64,000 bases of DNA from Chlorops oryzae (GCA_020466095.1 CM035806.1:63661587-63725586); one strand, 5' to 3'; counted from the first letter of the stretch, positions 32,577 through 44,312 are shown. Numbers and translations are program-made. Notes: generated by a model from the sequence alone, not told the origin.

Positions 32577-32990
32577 TTAAATAGAGGATTTTAGTCGGGT
32601 CGGAACATATTGGACTAGTTTCTTTGAATTCCGCGGGTTAATTTTAACCCATACCGCTTTGAGGGCAGTTTTAAGGTATTTTATATTACTAATGTAATGT
32701 TTTTGGATTTGAATCTCTAATTTTTGCCAAAACTCCTCTTTAATGTTAAGATTGGATGAGTGTGGGGCATCTGAAGCACTCTGGGACAATTTTTAAGTCA
32801 CCATTTCTTGACGATTCCAGCAATATGCTCAGGCTCATTATCTTTGTAGAAGTGATACGTCCCTGCTATACCTAACTTCCGCGCACTTTGGATTAAATTT
32901 TCTCGTAATATTTTCGAACAGTGGTTCTTAACCATAATTTCATCGATCAGGCATAGATTACCCACCCCAGCTGCCGAGCAAGGGCCCTTT
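32577..32990 (-). pseudogene. Tc1-like transposase, 3' fragment
   Basis: Reading the minus strand from 32990: CSAAGVGNLCLIDEIM, then SARKLGIAGTYHFYKDNEPEH, then AGIVKKW followed by a TGA stop; in a shifted frame DAPHSSNLNIKEEFWQKLEI and onward to TRLKSSI. These correspond in order to the Tc1 transposase catalytic region: the second catalytic Asp lies in FYKDNEPEH, and the NLNIKEEFW block is where the third acidic residue normally sits (SPDLNPIENLW in relatives, here lost). At least one stop and one frameshift plus loss of that residue make it dead. The N-terminal half and terminal repeats are not recognised. Confidence 0.75.
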
Positions 32991-34698
32991 GAAAATTCCT
33001 TTTTAGTTTTGTGAAAAAATTTTTCTCTGTGTAAAAATTAGAAATGTTTTTTTTGGGATTTTCTGTTGTATTAGGAATCAGCCAACGTTTGTTTCGTCTT
33101 CCTACCTTAATTAGTTTTTGAGATATTTAGAAAAATGTAAGTGCTAATTTTTGTTATTTGTACTAGCGGCATGAGTTTACAAAATGATGTTTCTGAACTT
33201 TGACCTCGTTGAGCACCCCCTAAATGACGTCCGATCGATCTAAATCTTTTCATTTCCCTTTTCTGTTGCCCTCTACTATATTTTGAGGTGGCGGATCGCA
33301 AAATGAAACGAACTTTTCAAATTTGGTCCATCCTACTGTACATACATGTTAGAGTTGTTGAATGCTGCTTTTGAACATCACATTAAAGAGAGAGAGGAAC
33401 TATAATGAAGTCGATAGACGAAAGAGGGGGAGAGAAAAAAAATCAAAAAATCAAAGTGAAGTGAAAAGATCTCCAATGAAACGCAAACAAAATTGAGCAC
33501 AACTCAACGGATCGGATTGTAAAGTAACGTAATGAAATGCAACGCAACGCCTGGCCACGCAACAAAACATAGCACGACAAAACACGAAACGACATTTTAC
33601 TAAATTTAGAAAAATAATGAACGTGTTTTATTGTTTATAAGGAAATTACAAGAACGACAGCGACAAATGAAAATTCATACAATATGTACGACGAACAGCG
33701 ATATTTGAGTGTCAACGTGAACGTGAGCTATCAAACGAACGAAAACCCGTTGAGAACGAAGAAATATGCCGCATGACACTGAATAATACTGAACGCAAAA
33801 ATGTCAGCCAGCTAGTCAGTCAGTCAAACTGTCAACACTATCGAACAATGCATCAAATGACCCATATGAGGAGCCTACATATGTTGCCGATTGGAGCGTC
33901 ATTAAACCCTATTTCCCAGTGTCCCGGCGTCATCTCCTTCATTGCTCATTCGCATCTGCATTTCGAAGTTACATTTTAGAATGTTTTCTTTATTTATTTT
34001 TTCTTTCTATTTTATTCATTTTTTGTAAGAGAGGAGAAAAGAAAAATTATATAAAAAATAAAACAAGCAGAAAAATCGTTCTCGCTAAATTTAGAAACTG
34101 TCCTAATTGAAATTTGAGCAGCAGTTTCGCTGTGTATTCTATTCGACTCGAATTCTTTGGCATCGATGGTGGCGATTGCGATCCTATTAAATCCCCGTGA
34201 CGATGTCCACAATGTTGGTATCAGTCCATCTATCAACTTTTATAATGCATAAGAGAAGCGAGTTCAGGTGATTTTATTTTCTTCATCGGCCTTTGAAAGC
34301 TCTTTCAGTGATTGCAGATTTCAATTTTAATTAAGTCCATGGTTGAGGTAACTGAAAACAGCGCGGCTCAGTTCACTTCACACAGTTATTTCATTGGGGG
34401 AAAAAATGGCTATGCCATTCAATTAGCAATTTCTATCGACCACAACGATGCGCTTTCTCGTGCAAGTGCAAGTGTTGTGCCATGAACACAAGCACAGGCA
34501 CGGGCACTGCAATCCCAGTAGGAATATTCACCGTGGAAGAATCAATGACGTCATGATGGCTTAGGATCCGGCACGCATAACATTTAGTAGGAAGGATTTT
34601 ATTAACTTTGTACTCGAGCTGATAGTGACGTCCCGAATGATTTTTTCACTCTAGGGGTAGCAATAGCAAAAGCAGTATTTGAGAAGAAGTTATAGTAT
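32991..34698. other. Unique DNA, possibly conserved intronic or 5' flanking sequence
   Basis: More balanced base composition than the surroundings around 33460-33980 and 34110-34560 (CGAACG, GTCAGTCAGTC words). No open frame with recognisable features. Confidence 0.4.
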
Positions 34699-34929
34699 CA
34701 GGCATGTGCTAGAATCCGAAAGCTGAAGGAATCGGAATTGAAATCGACCAAAATTTCATATAGAATTTACAGATCTTGTTGGTTTTGGTTTTGGGTCGGA
34801 ACTGCTATAGGATCTTAATTGCACAGAGCCCTATTCTATCCTCTTGTCTATGAGATATACGTATGTATTTGAAATTTCACTGGACTAAAATTCCGATTCG
34901 GTCAGTTTTCGGATTTTAGCACATGCCTG
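34699..34929. mobile_element. 231-bp MITE (CAGGCATGTGCTA ends)
   Basis: Inverted ends CAGGCATGTGCTAGAATCCG and CAGGCATGTGCTAAAATCCG continue as AAAGCTGA and AAAACTGA. The CAGG ends suggest hAT, but the flanks TATAGTAT and TATGAGTT do not give a clean duplication. Confidence 0.7.
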
Positions 34930-35301
34930 TATGAGTTGCTAACCGTTTTCTGAGTGCAGAAAACCTTTTTTTACTTTGTGTTTCTCGACAATTTATTTTT
35001 GTTTCAATTTTTCGAAATTTTTTTTTTTTTTTTTTGCCAGACAAGGATTAAATCACTGATCACTTCTGCCTGCAGGAGATTTTTGGCTACTGGGATGACT
35101 TCAAGGCTGTGTGTGTTTGTGTTGTCAATAACAATGAGTAATTATTGCCTGAAAATGAAATGAAAGCGCCACAAATGATGGGCTTAAAGGATGTACGAAA
35201 CACTCCTGACGACGACCATTGCATGCGGTATAAAAAAAAAAAAAAAAAAAAATTGTGTTATTGAGAGAAAAGTCTGGCACCACATAAACGTTAACCGATT
35301 G
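34930..35301. other. Unique DNA with T and A homopolymers
   Basis: T run near 35018-35035 and A run near 35231-35251. Nothing else supported. Confidence 0.4.
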
Positions 35302-35946
35302 CTTTTTATACCCAGCGTAAGCAGGGTATATTAGTTTTGTGCGAATCTTGTAACAGCCAGAACTAAGCTCCGTAGATATAGACAAATATATATATTCTTG
35401 ATCAGGATCAAAAACCGAATCGATTTAGGCATGTCCGTCTGTCCGTCCGTCTGTGGTCGGATCTCCTCCGAAACGGCTGGACCAACCAAGTCGAAATTTG
35501 GCACACCCGTATATCGGATTCCGAGTATGATCCTAAGTAAAAATGGGAGACACCCGCCCATTGCCACGCCCACAAATGAATTTAATGTGTTTTTAGTAAA
35601 ATGCTTGTAACTTGCGAATCACTCAACACATTTCATTGATATTTGGTGTACCTACTGGTAAACTACGAAAAAGGACATATCCTGGAAAAAAATGGACGCC
35701 GTCCTTCCCGACCCACGCCCACAAATAAGGGTAAATCGTAACTTGTGAAGTAAAAGGCGTAGAAGCTTCAAATTCGCAACATAGGTTGACCAAGGCGAAC
35801 GAAAGGTGCAGGAAAAAAATTTATGTGGCCCACCAACTGCCATGCCCACAAATGGAGATTTGTCGTAACATAGTGCGCCAATAATGTCGGGACGTTGGGT
35901 TTTTCAAAGTCGGGCCTGGCCGACTTTAGCTTTCATACTTGTTTTT
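35302..35946 (+). mobile_element. Family B element, complete
   Basis: TTTTTATACCCAGCGTAAGC start and CGGGCCTGGCCGAC hairpin end with TCATACTTGTTTTT. Microsatellite GTCCGTCTGTCCGTCCGTCT at 35433-35452. Confidence 0.85.
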
Positions 35947-36596
35947 AATTGAAATTTTTCAAAAGTCTATCAAAAGAATGAAAATTAAGCTTATGGATGA
36001 ATAGCCTTGTGGTGGGATATATGGAAATGAAGCATATTTTATGTAAGCCTAAAAATAATTTTTTTTCAATAAAAGTTTTATTTTATCACGCCCACTTTTC
36101 CATGAATTTTCGAGAAAAAGAAAGATTTAAGAGTCCTTCATAAACTCAATTAGTCTTCAAAAATGAAGCCGTTTTAGAGCGAATTTTAATATTTTTAGAA
36201 CACATCAATGTGCAAAATGTAGATGAAAGAAATTTTCCCATTAAGTGAATTCTCGAGGGAATTACGTTTAGTTTTTAGAATTCGTTGGATAAGAGAATCT
36301 AATACAGACAGAATCGATGGCTCATTTTTATTGACGTAAGCACAAACACAACATACTTACACTGAGCGAAAACTACGGTTGTGTAATTTACAACGATTCG
36401 TAGTATACTACGACCGTAGGTATTTTAGAGCAAACTGTAGTACGGACGTATTCAAACATGACTTTAACAGCCATGCGTATTCTTTAGGAGCAAAATTCTT
36501 TACACACGTATTTAAAAAACTTCAAACTTCAAAAAACACGTAAAATAGTTTTCATTTGACTTTAAGTAACATATTTAGTCCACGCGAATTAGATTT

Positions 36597-36672
36597 CTCC
36601 GTGGCGTACGGGTAGCGTTTTCGCTCAGCAATCCGAAGGGCTCGGGTTCAAATCCTACAGCAGGCGAATGAA
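36597..36672 (+). repeat. tRNA-like segment
   Basis: A-box-like TGGCGTACGGGTAGCG and B-box GGTTCAAATCC at the right spacing. The T-stem does not pair well, so I call it a tRNA-derived relic and not a tRNA gene. Confidence 0.45.
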
Positions 36673-36929
36673 ATGTGTTAAAAATGGGAATTTTTCAAGT
36701 AAGTGGAAAAATATTAAAGAAAAAAAAAACATCTAGAAAGAAAACTCAAACTTATCCCAACCGTATAAATTGGAGAGAAGAGAGGGCCCCCATCCCGGCT
36801 TTCCAAAATATATTTTTTTTTTGTTTTTGCATAAAATGTTAGTTTTAAAACTTTTTATTCCTGTAAGGTTTTTAAATATTATATACCTAAATTTTATGTT
36901 ATTATTTGTAAAAAAAAAAAAAAAAATTA

Positions 36930-36985
36930 CGCCTGCCTGACCGGGGATCGAACCCGCCGACTTGGGATTTGCTGCTACTTTCGTA
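36930..36985 (-). repeat. tRNA-like segment, partial
   Basis: On the minus strand GGCGGGTTCGATCCCCGGTC matches a tRNA T-arm. The D-arm half is not recognisable. Confidence 0.4.
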
Positions 36986-37398
36986 TTTAAACTTTTTTAC
37001 TACGCTTGTGGTTATTTTAACTACGTCCGTTAATAGAGCCAAATCATTGCTGTTCGTAGTTAAATTAACTACGTTTTTGTTATTTTTACTACGATTTTTA
37101 GCTCAGTGTAGAGATATGTAAGGAAAATGAAAATTGTGTTTTGCGTTGTGATTGCATTTTTCCAAGGACAATCGAAGTTCTTTTTTATAATTCACTCACA
37201 GCTGTCAGGACATTTAATGTCAGCTCACATGTGCTATATTTATTTAAAGCTGAAATCAAGGCGAGAATTTCAAAGGGTTAAAGTTCAATTTTAAGGTGTG
37301 CTTTGAAATCGCTTTCAAGGTTCTATGCTGTGGAAATTCGATAAGCATTTTGAGATTGCTTCATTTGTTCTTGGAAACATTTCAGTTTTTCAATGAAT

Positions 37399-38002
37399 AC
37401 TCCTCTTTTCTTCTTCTCTCTCGCTCGCTCTTTATTTCTCACTCTCTATTTCTCGCTCCCTCTTTCTCCTGTTCTCTCTTTCTTGCCGTGTCTCCGTCTC
37501 GCCTTATCTATTTCTCGCGTTCTTTCTCTCGCTCTCTCTTTAACCCTCTCTATGTCTCTCTTTCTTTCGCACTTGATTTCTTTGCCTAGCGTTGTCTGTG
37601 CTACTCTCTCGCTCGCTCTTAATATATCGCTCTCTCTCTCTCTTGCTCTCTCACTCTCTTTACCGCTCTCTGATACTCTCTCTTGTTCTCTCGTTATCTT
37701 GCTCTCCCACAATCTATACCACTCTCTGACACTCTCTCTCGTTCTCTTTCTCTCTCTTTATTTCTCTTTTCTCTCTTTCTCTCTTTCTCTCTTTCTCTTC
37801 TCTCTTTCTCTCTTTCTCTCTTTCTCTCTTTCTCTCTTTCTCTTCTTCTTTTCTTCTCTCTCTCTTCTCTCTTTCTCTTCTCTCTTTCTCTCTTCTCTCT
37901 TTCTCTCTCTTCTCTCTTCTCTCTCTTTCTCTCTCTTCTCTCTTCTCTCTCTTTCTCTCTTTCTCTCTTCTTCTCTCTCCTTTTCTCTCTCTCTTTCTCT
38001 CT

Positions 38003-38034
<32 letters not shown>

Positions 38035-38272
38035 TCTTCCTCGTTTCTCTCTTTCTCTCTTCTCTTTCTCTCTCTCTGCTTCTCTCTTTCTCTCTTCTCT
38101 CTTTCTTCTTCTCTCTCTCTCTCTCTTCTCTCTCTTTCTCTTCTCTCTCTCTTCTCTGTCTCACTCGTCTCCTTTTCTGCTCTCTCTGCATTGCTCTTCA
38201 TCTTCTTCTCCTCCTCTTCTCATCTCTCTTTCTCTCTGCGCACTCTCTCTCTCTCTTTCTCTGGCTCTTTCG
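37399..38272. repeat. About 870-bp polypyrimidine (CT-rich) tract
   Basis: Nearly continuous CTCTCT/TTTCTCTCT, more ordered in the centre (37740-38160). Apparent proteins of 218-306 residues (Ser/Leu/Phe) on + and Arg/Glu on - are translations of this tract. Confidence 0.95.
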
Positions 38273-39240
38273 CTGCTCTGTTCTATTTACCTTTCGTCCT
38301 CAATTACCAATGATATCTATCGTTCTTATAATACTTTAATCTCTTCATGGCCAGCACGACTGAAAGATTTCTTCTTAAATGCTAATGCATCATTGGTCGC
38401 GGCATAGGATTAAAAGATTAATTGTCTGAGTCCTCATTACCAATGAAATCTTCCAGTTAACAATATTAAAATTATTTAACTCAAATCGCATTCAATGAGC
38501 AGGAGGATTTGGTTTTTTTTTTTTTGTGATTTTTGTTTTTTGATTTTTTGCATATTTTACAATTTTTCCTCAAAATCACAAAATATATTTATGTAAATCA
38601 ATACTGTTAGGTGCAAAAACTTTAACTGGAGGAACGCATCGAATGAAAGATTAAAATAATTTAAATTTTGAAGAATTGCTATATTTTGTCAATTTCTTGT
38701 GTTCTGCAATTGCCCAATTTTTGTGATTATTTTCAAAATTTTTTGTCCTGAACTTTAAGCACATTTGACAGGAATTTATCGAACCGAATATAATGCTGGC
38801 GAGAATGAATCAAAAGCAATGAAGGGTAGGAGGAGAATAAGAAGGAAAATAAAAAAATCAAATAAGAAAGTTAAGTCGAAAGCACAAAAAGCTCTCTTTG
38901 TTTGTTTTCAATTAAGTTTTCAAAGTGTATATGATAAGGCCGTCTTCAAATATTATTGTCTGCTTTGGTTGAGACTTTTTGAGGCTTATTAAAAAAAAAG
39001 AACATACTTTCAAGTGTGATTGTAGGATTAAAACATGAACGACACATGGCAAAAACAAGAAAACAAAACAATGTTTTTTATTGTGAAAAGTATTTTTCAT
39101 CCAGCCATTCGGAGAGTGATGTTCACAAGGAGAAAAGGTTGCAATTCTCTCCCATTTTTATTTCTTTTCTCAACCAGCAAAAATTGAACCTCGGAAGGTT
39201 CTCACTGGAAGTCACGGTAGGTTCTTCAAAACGAGGAGTT
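38273..39240. other. Unique AT-rich DNA
   Basis: No supported gene; a basic 75-residue frame at 38765 has no domain. Confidence 0.4.
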
Positions 39241-39249
39241 TTTAATGGT

Positions 39250-39392
39250 TGCGGGCCCCACATAGTACCCACATATTTAGTACTGATGCTGTTTGTCCAA
39301 TCACTGTACCCTCATAATGCAAAAGGTGCACCTTTTTGTGAGGGGGCCCGGAAAAAATTCCCCCGCGACCCGAATTTCTCTCTACGGACCTG
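39250..39392. mobile_element. Damaged relative of the 2814-2965 hAT-like MITE
   Basis: Shares TTTTTGTGAGGGGGCCCGG, then CCCC-rich sequence, then AATTTCTCTCTACGG, ending GACCTG. The left end is not recognisable. Confidence 0.5.
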
Positions 39393-39698
39393 CCGTTGGC
39401 CCTTATACATACAAACACTCCTAGTTGCTATAAGAAAATAAGACTGGTACACCAGATACAGAGCACGATCTTAAATCGCAATGAGCATAGTCTGCCCATT
39501 TTCGATGCCTCAAATTTTGCAACCGATTGACGTGGCCAGCCCACATCTCGAGAAATGGAATGAGCTACGAAAATATCGGAATGGACCGACTTTAGCCAGC
39601 CCATGTTATATCCATTGTATATAACTATTTTAAATTATTAATTAGAAGAACGAAATTAAGTGTGCCCATCTTTAAGATAAACGAAGCCAAACATAACT

Positions 39699-39730
39699 AC
39701 ATACATACATACATACATACATACATACAC
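39699..39730. repeat. (CATA)n microsatellite
   Basis: Eight CATA units. Confidence 0.9.
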
Positions 39731-40877
39731 CCATCCACACTTGCAAACATATTTGCCCTTGTGGTCTCTAAGCTTGAAAGAATTATCGAAATATAAACAA
39801 GAAACACTTGTCTCTACTCGTGAGCACCTGAACCACTTAAAATGTTTGCTGAATCTTTGCGCTGAGCATTTTCATTTTCCATCGAAATTTTGTTGTTGTT
39901 CTCCTTTTGTTTTTTCGATTTGAAGCTGCCACAAATCAATTATTTCAACATGGAATGGGATTTCGTATTCATTCGTAAGGTTTCTTCTTGCTTTTTAATG
40001 AAATTAATTAATTGCCGAAAAGTTCCATTTTATTGAACTTTCCTTTTTCTGCCATTTTTCGATAAGACTTTCTTCAAAAAAAAAAAAAAAAAAAAAAAAA
40101 ATAAATAAATAATTAAAAACAAAGAGGAGAAAAGAAAAAAGAATAATCTTGCTTGGTCTTAAGCGGTATCAAGGGTGCATTCAATAATTTCGCATTAAAT
40201 CTTATTTTAAGTAGGATTAAACAAAGTCTTCTCCAATCTTCCTTTTCGCCAAGGATATAGAACTAGCGAGGGCGTAAGATTTGATATCTTTTTGTGTCAA
40301 TTTTTTTTTTTTTTTTTTTTTGCTGAATCTTAATCGATTTTTCGAGTTACATAAATATAACTGAAAGCGATGAGAATGGAAATGAAAAATGACTTTCACA
40401 ATACCGAAATATTTGATATAGCTTGCCCGGGATGCATGTAAAATGTTGTTATCTTGACTTTGATCAATTGCAAATATATGTAGGTATGTATGTCTCCCTT
40501 GGCTTGCCTCTTTCCGGTCAAGCATTAAACAAATTTAATCAGCCGTCTGCCTAAAAAACTAAAAGCAATATGGCAACCTTATCTGTGGGCAACATATGTT
40601 CGGTGAACATTATAATTATTTTAAGCGAGAGCTTAATATTTATCGACCAAAAAACTTCGACATTTATTTACTATTTCATTTTTTTATTCCTATATATTTG
40701 TTGTTGTTTTTGCTGCTGTTTTTTTTTTTTTTTTTTTTTTTTTTGATTTTTTATTACGAATTGACCTTGGCTTTTACGTGCTTTGATATAAAATAAACAC
40801 AGAAAAAGTATTCAAAAAATGTGTGTACCCTCGGCTGATAAAGTAATAATTCACATCCGAAAGGAGAGACATATAGA

Positions 40878-40884
40878 CAGAGAG

Positions 40885-40935
<51 letters not shown>

Positions 40936-40937
40936 CT
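40878..40937. repeat. (GA)n microsatellite
   Basis: About 30 GA units with one interruption. Confidence 0.95.
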
Positions 40938-41163
40938 AGCGTGAATGAGAGGGAGATAGAGAGGCAAACCAACAGATTTTGAAATCAAAAATTTTTTGTT
41001 TGCGATTTTAGTTCGTCGAATCTTATGTTGAAAACTTTATAAAAAAATTTAACGGGACAATTCTCGATCTTCCTAAAATGATGTGAAAAAAGAAAAGAAG
41101 TGAAACTACAATTGAACAATAAACAAAAAAAAATTATAAAATAAATTTTTAAAACCAACTGAA

Positions 41164-41251
41164 ATGATGGAGGGTGAACCACTCGTAGCACCAGTTGTGC
41201 GGCGAAATCCCAGCATAAAGAGGCTATTGAAATTTCCATGGGGTGGGCAAG
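41164..41251 (+). CDS. Candidate first coding exon with splice donor (protein unknown)
   Basis: From ATG 41164 (a second ATG follows at once) the frame encodes MMEGEPLVAPVVRRNPSIKR then LLKFPWGGQ and reaches a strong donor, CAAG|GTAAGTTCC, with GT at 41252-41253, leaving one base of the next codon (phase 1). Codon use is balanced and GC-richer than the AT-rich flanks, unlike chance frames here. Upstream sequence has a minimal ATGATGTGA upstream frame and is AT-rich as expected of a fly 5' UTR. The peptide is basic in its second half, with no signal peptide or membrane segment. I do not recognise the protein. It would place a + strand gene whose first intron fills the rest of the window. It could still be a chance frame. 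Confidence 0.5.
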
Positions 41252-41815
41252 GTAAGTTCCAAATAAAAATTTTAATCAAGAGATTTGTTTGAAAAAGAAA
41301 AGATAAATTTTATTGATTCATGATAATGATGATGGTGATGGTGATGATGATCTGTAATTGAATCATTGAAGCAAAAATTGAAGAAACGAACATTTCGATT
41401 CTTGACGCGATGACCGAGTGAATTTATTGTCTGCTCCATCCTAACATACCTACATATTCCATTGGAATTGTCCCGCTGTCAAAAGCGGAAAGAAATTTAC
41501 TGTTCGATTTTGCATGGTTAGGCCTTGACCTAGTCTGTCCAATCAATTGAATAATGATTGGGACCGCTTTTTTCTCTCACATTTACTATAATTCAAAATG
41601 TTCATTATGTATTTATTATAAGAATTTCAAAAAATAGTCATATTAAATCTTCCCAACAAATTTGGTTGAACTTATTCGCAAAGATTTCAGAGTAACGGAG
41701 CTCGGAAGTACATTTACTCGTTTAAAATTCTAAGCCTTAAACGACGTCACTTTCTATTCTCTCAGTTCTTTTGCTTTTTACGCTACAATTACTTTCGACA
41801 ATATAATTTCAACTA
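41252..41815 (+). other. Likely start of a long intron
   Basis: Begins with the GTAAGTTCC donor and continues as non-coding DNA with a GATGATGGTGATG stretch near 41327-41352. No acceptor followed by an open frame is evident nearby. Confidence 0.4.
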
Positions 41816-42235
41816 ACATAACATAACATAACATAACATAACATAACATAACATAACATAACATAACATAACATAACATAACATAACATAAACATAACAT
41901 AACATAACATAATAACATAACATAACATAACATAACATAACATAACATCATAACATAACATAACATAACATAACATAACATAACATAACATAACATAACA
42001 TAACATAACACATAACATAACATAACATAAATAACATAACATAACATAACATAACATAACATAACATAACATAACATAACATAACATAACATAAACATAA
42101 CATAACATAACATAACATAACATAACATAACATAACATAACATAACATAACATAACATAACATAACATAACATAACATAACATAACATAACATAACAATA
42201 ACATAACATAACATAACATAACATAACATAAAACA
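41816..42235. repeat. (ATAAC)n pentanucleotide array, about 420 bp
   Basis: More than 80 near-perfect ATAAC (CATAA) units with occasional one- to three-base slips. It joins a family A fragment at 42236, where the GACA/GTCY microsatellite region of that family normally lies. The MLCYVML frames on the minus strand are translations of the array. Confidence 0.97.
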
Positions 42236-42444
42236 TAAAATAATTGCTTCGATAAGACTGTAGAACTGTATAGACAGATGACGGACAGACGGGCATGGCT
42301 AAATCGAATCTCCTGGTTACGTTGATAATTTCTATATATGTATGTACATATACCTATTTTGTATGATCTATCTCGAATAGTTCTGAGTGTTACACACAAC
42401 CGCACAAACGAAATATACCCTCGACACAGAGTATGTCGGGTAAA
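42236..42444 (-). mobile_element. Family A 5'-end fragment next to the ATAAC array
   Basis: Complement of the family A 5' part, from CTTCGATAAGACTG and a short GACGGACAGACGG tract to CGACACAGAGTATGTCGGGT. The rest of the element is replaced by the array or lost. Confidence 0.75.
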
Positions 42445-42490
42445 ACAACACATTGCTTAACGTCAAACTGTTTTTGTTATATATGTTTTA

Positions 42491-43766
42491 ATCAAACCCC
42501 GAAGCTCTGCCAATCCTAGGTTTGCCTAGTCAAACCTCAGGTTTGACTAGAAGGCTTAGTCAAAGTCCGAAACAATATCTTTATTCTACCTTTGACTAAC
42601 GATTTTTGGTCAATCCTAGGATAGACTAGTGTGGCCAGTCAAACGCCGAAACTCAATTTTATGAATTCGGGGTTTCACCAGTCAAACCTAAATTAGGTAT
42701 GAAAATGTGTTAGCTTATTAGATAGGTATAATAACATCATATTTTTTAATTTTAATGCTTAACCCTTTCGTGCCCAATGTTGCATATAAGCAACATTCGA
42801 ACGTCCTCCTTCTTTTTGCAGCTACGCCTATGTGATGCAGAAAAATTTTTTGATTTTAATAAAGTGCCGTCGATTAATTGTCTAAGAAAAGAATACGTTA
42901 CAATTTTTCAAAGAGAATCCTTTTATTTCAAATTTGTTTGCCGTAGAGTGTGGACATGTAGAAAATAGTTAAAATTTTGAATATTTTCAAAGGTAATGAC
43001 TTTATAGTAATTGGTTATTTTGATTAAAAATAATTTTGATTACTATTCATTTTTGCAGACTTGAAGCGCAAATATAACAAAAAATGAGGAATAATAAAAT
43101 TTTTGTAATTTTGTTGGTTGTTCAAAAAGTTATAGGCCTTTTTCTGTTTGGAGATAATTTATTTCAGCACCAATATGATGGATCAAAACAACTCAAAGCT
43201 TCGCCTGGTTCAACAACTCACCATCACCTTTCGTTTTTAGTCGAAAATAATGGTATTAGACAGCAGGTTAAAATTCGGGGCTGAGAGGGTTAATATTTCA
43301 ATCAGGGACCGTAATAATTATGACTTTTAGTTTAAAAATCAAAGATGAAATATAAAAATAAATCTTATTATTGATTTTTATTTAAAAAAATCGAAATAAA
43401 AATCATTTTGCTATAGCGCTGCTCATTACTCATTTTCTTCATAATGATTTTTTTGGTTGAAAATCAATGCCATAAGGCTACAGTTCTGCTATAAATACCT
43501 GCGAAAATTCCTAGGCTAGGCATTAAAACTAAAAAATATGATGTTATTATACCTATCTAATAAGCTAACACATTTTCATACCTAATTTAGGTTTGACTGG
43601 TCAAACCCCGAATTCATAAAATTGAGTTTCGGCGTTTGACTGGCCACACTAGTCTATCCTAGGATTGACCAAAAATCGTTAGTCAAAGGTAGAATAAAGA
43701 TATTGTTTCGGACTTTGACTAAGCCTTCTAGTCAAACCTAGGATTGGCGGAGCTTCGGGGTTTGAC
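42491..43766. mobile_element. Long-inverted-repeat element with dispersed AGTCAAACC motif
   Basis: Arms of about 265 bp (42491-42758 and 43530-43766) begin TCAAACCCCGAAGCTC and end AACATCATATTTTTT then a TTTTAATGC. They contain CTAGTCAAACCTAGG-type words in both orientations. A piggyBac-like element lies at the inner edge of the left arm. No ORF typical of a transposase is present. Confidence 0.75.
42763..43289. mobile_element. 527-bp piggyBac-like MITE
   Basis: Flanked by TTAA at 42759-42762 and 43290-43293. Ends CCCTTTCGTGCCCAATG and CCCTCTCAGCCCCGAAT fit the CCCTTT-type termini of piggyBac-like elements. A subterminal GTTGCATATAAGCAAC palindrome follows the left end. Two short frames (one with a hydrophobic start at 43084) have no piggyBac domain. 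Confidence 0.75.
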
Positions 43767-43944
43767 TATAACAAATAGACAAATCTAGCAGAAATTAAAC
43801 CAAGACCCAAAATAAATTTTTTTTTTTGAATTTTTCAATTACAGGCTATGAGTAAATTGTATGTTTTATCAAATACTGGTATTAATTTTCGGTAACTTTG
43901 TAAGCTTTCGGGGTATCAATCAACATTAAGCAAATCTAAGAATA

Positions 43945-44310
43945 GTGGTCCTCATGCAGTTTCGCAAATTTTACGAAGTGGGAAACTTTGCGAAATGGGA
44001 AATGAACTGTCAAAATTTGTATGGAAGATATTTTACGAAGCGTGACAAACTTTCCCATTGGTTTTTGCTTCGCCAATCGTCAGTAGCTAGTGCGCATAGT
44101 AAGTTGGGGTGGGCATACACAGCCAATCGCGTTTGACAAGCCTATGACTTATAGTACAAATGGTTTTAAACCTCAATTTGAAAAAGAAAGAAGCAGTGGG
44201 AAGATAGATAAGCTTTAATTAATTATATTCGAAGGGTCGCTCATAGAACGTCGGAAAATTTGCGATCGCAAAATTTACGAAGGCTATTTGCGAACCTGCA
44301 TGAGGACCAC
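43945..44310. mobile_element. 366-bp MITE (GTGGTCCTCATGCAG ends)
   Basis: Inverted ends GTGGTCCTCATGCAG at both sides, then TTTCGCAAATT and GTTCGCAAATA. TA flanks both ends (43943-43944, 44311-44312); AAT would also fit if one base moves. GCGAAA/GCGATCGC words recur inside. Confidence 0.75.
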
Positions 44311-44312
44311 TA

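Larger units (their letters stand above)
36360..37108. mobile_element. 749-bp TA-flanked element with dispersed AACTACG motif and two tRNA-like segments
   Basis: Ends CACTGAGCGAAAACTACG and CACTGAGCTAAAAATCGTAG with TA at 36358-36359 and 37109-37110. The outer parts repeat CGTAGT and TTAACTACG words in both orientations. Two pol III-like segments lie inside (36597-36672 plus, 36930-36985 minus). No transposase ORF. Confidence 0.65.
39393..41040. other. Unique DNA with simple repeats, upstream of candidate exon
   Basis: Contains CATA repeats (39699-39730), A run (40075-40100), T run (40722-40744) and a GA tract (40878-40937). No gene supported. Confidence 0.4.

Noticed and set aside
37393..38339. 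Open frames of 147-306 residues, Ser/Leu/Phe on + and Arg/Glu on -
   Set aside because: Direct translation of a CT-rich tract, open in multiple frames on both strands.
41778..42453. Met-Leu-Cys-Tyr repeat proteins up to 214 residues
   Set aside because: Pentanucleotide ATAAC array read in three frames; not a gene.
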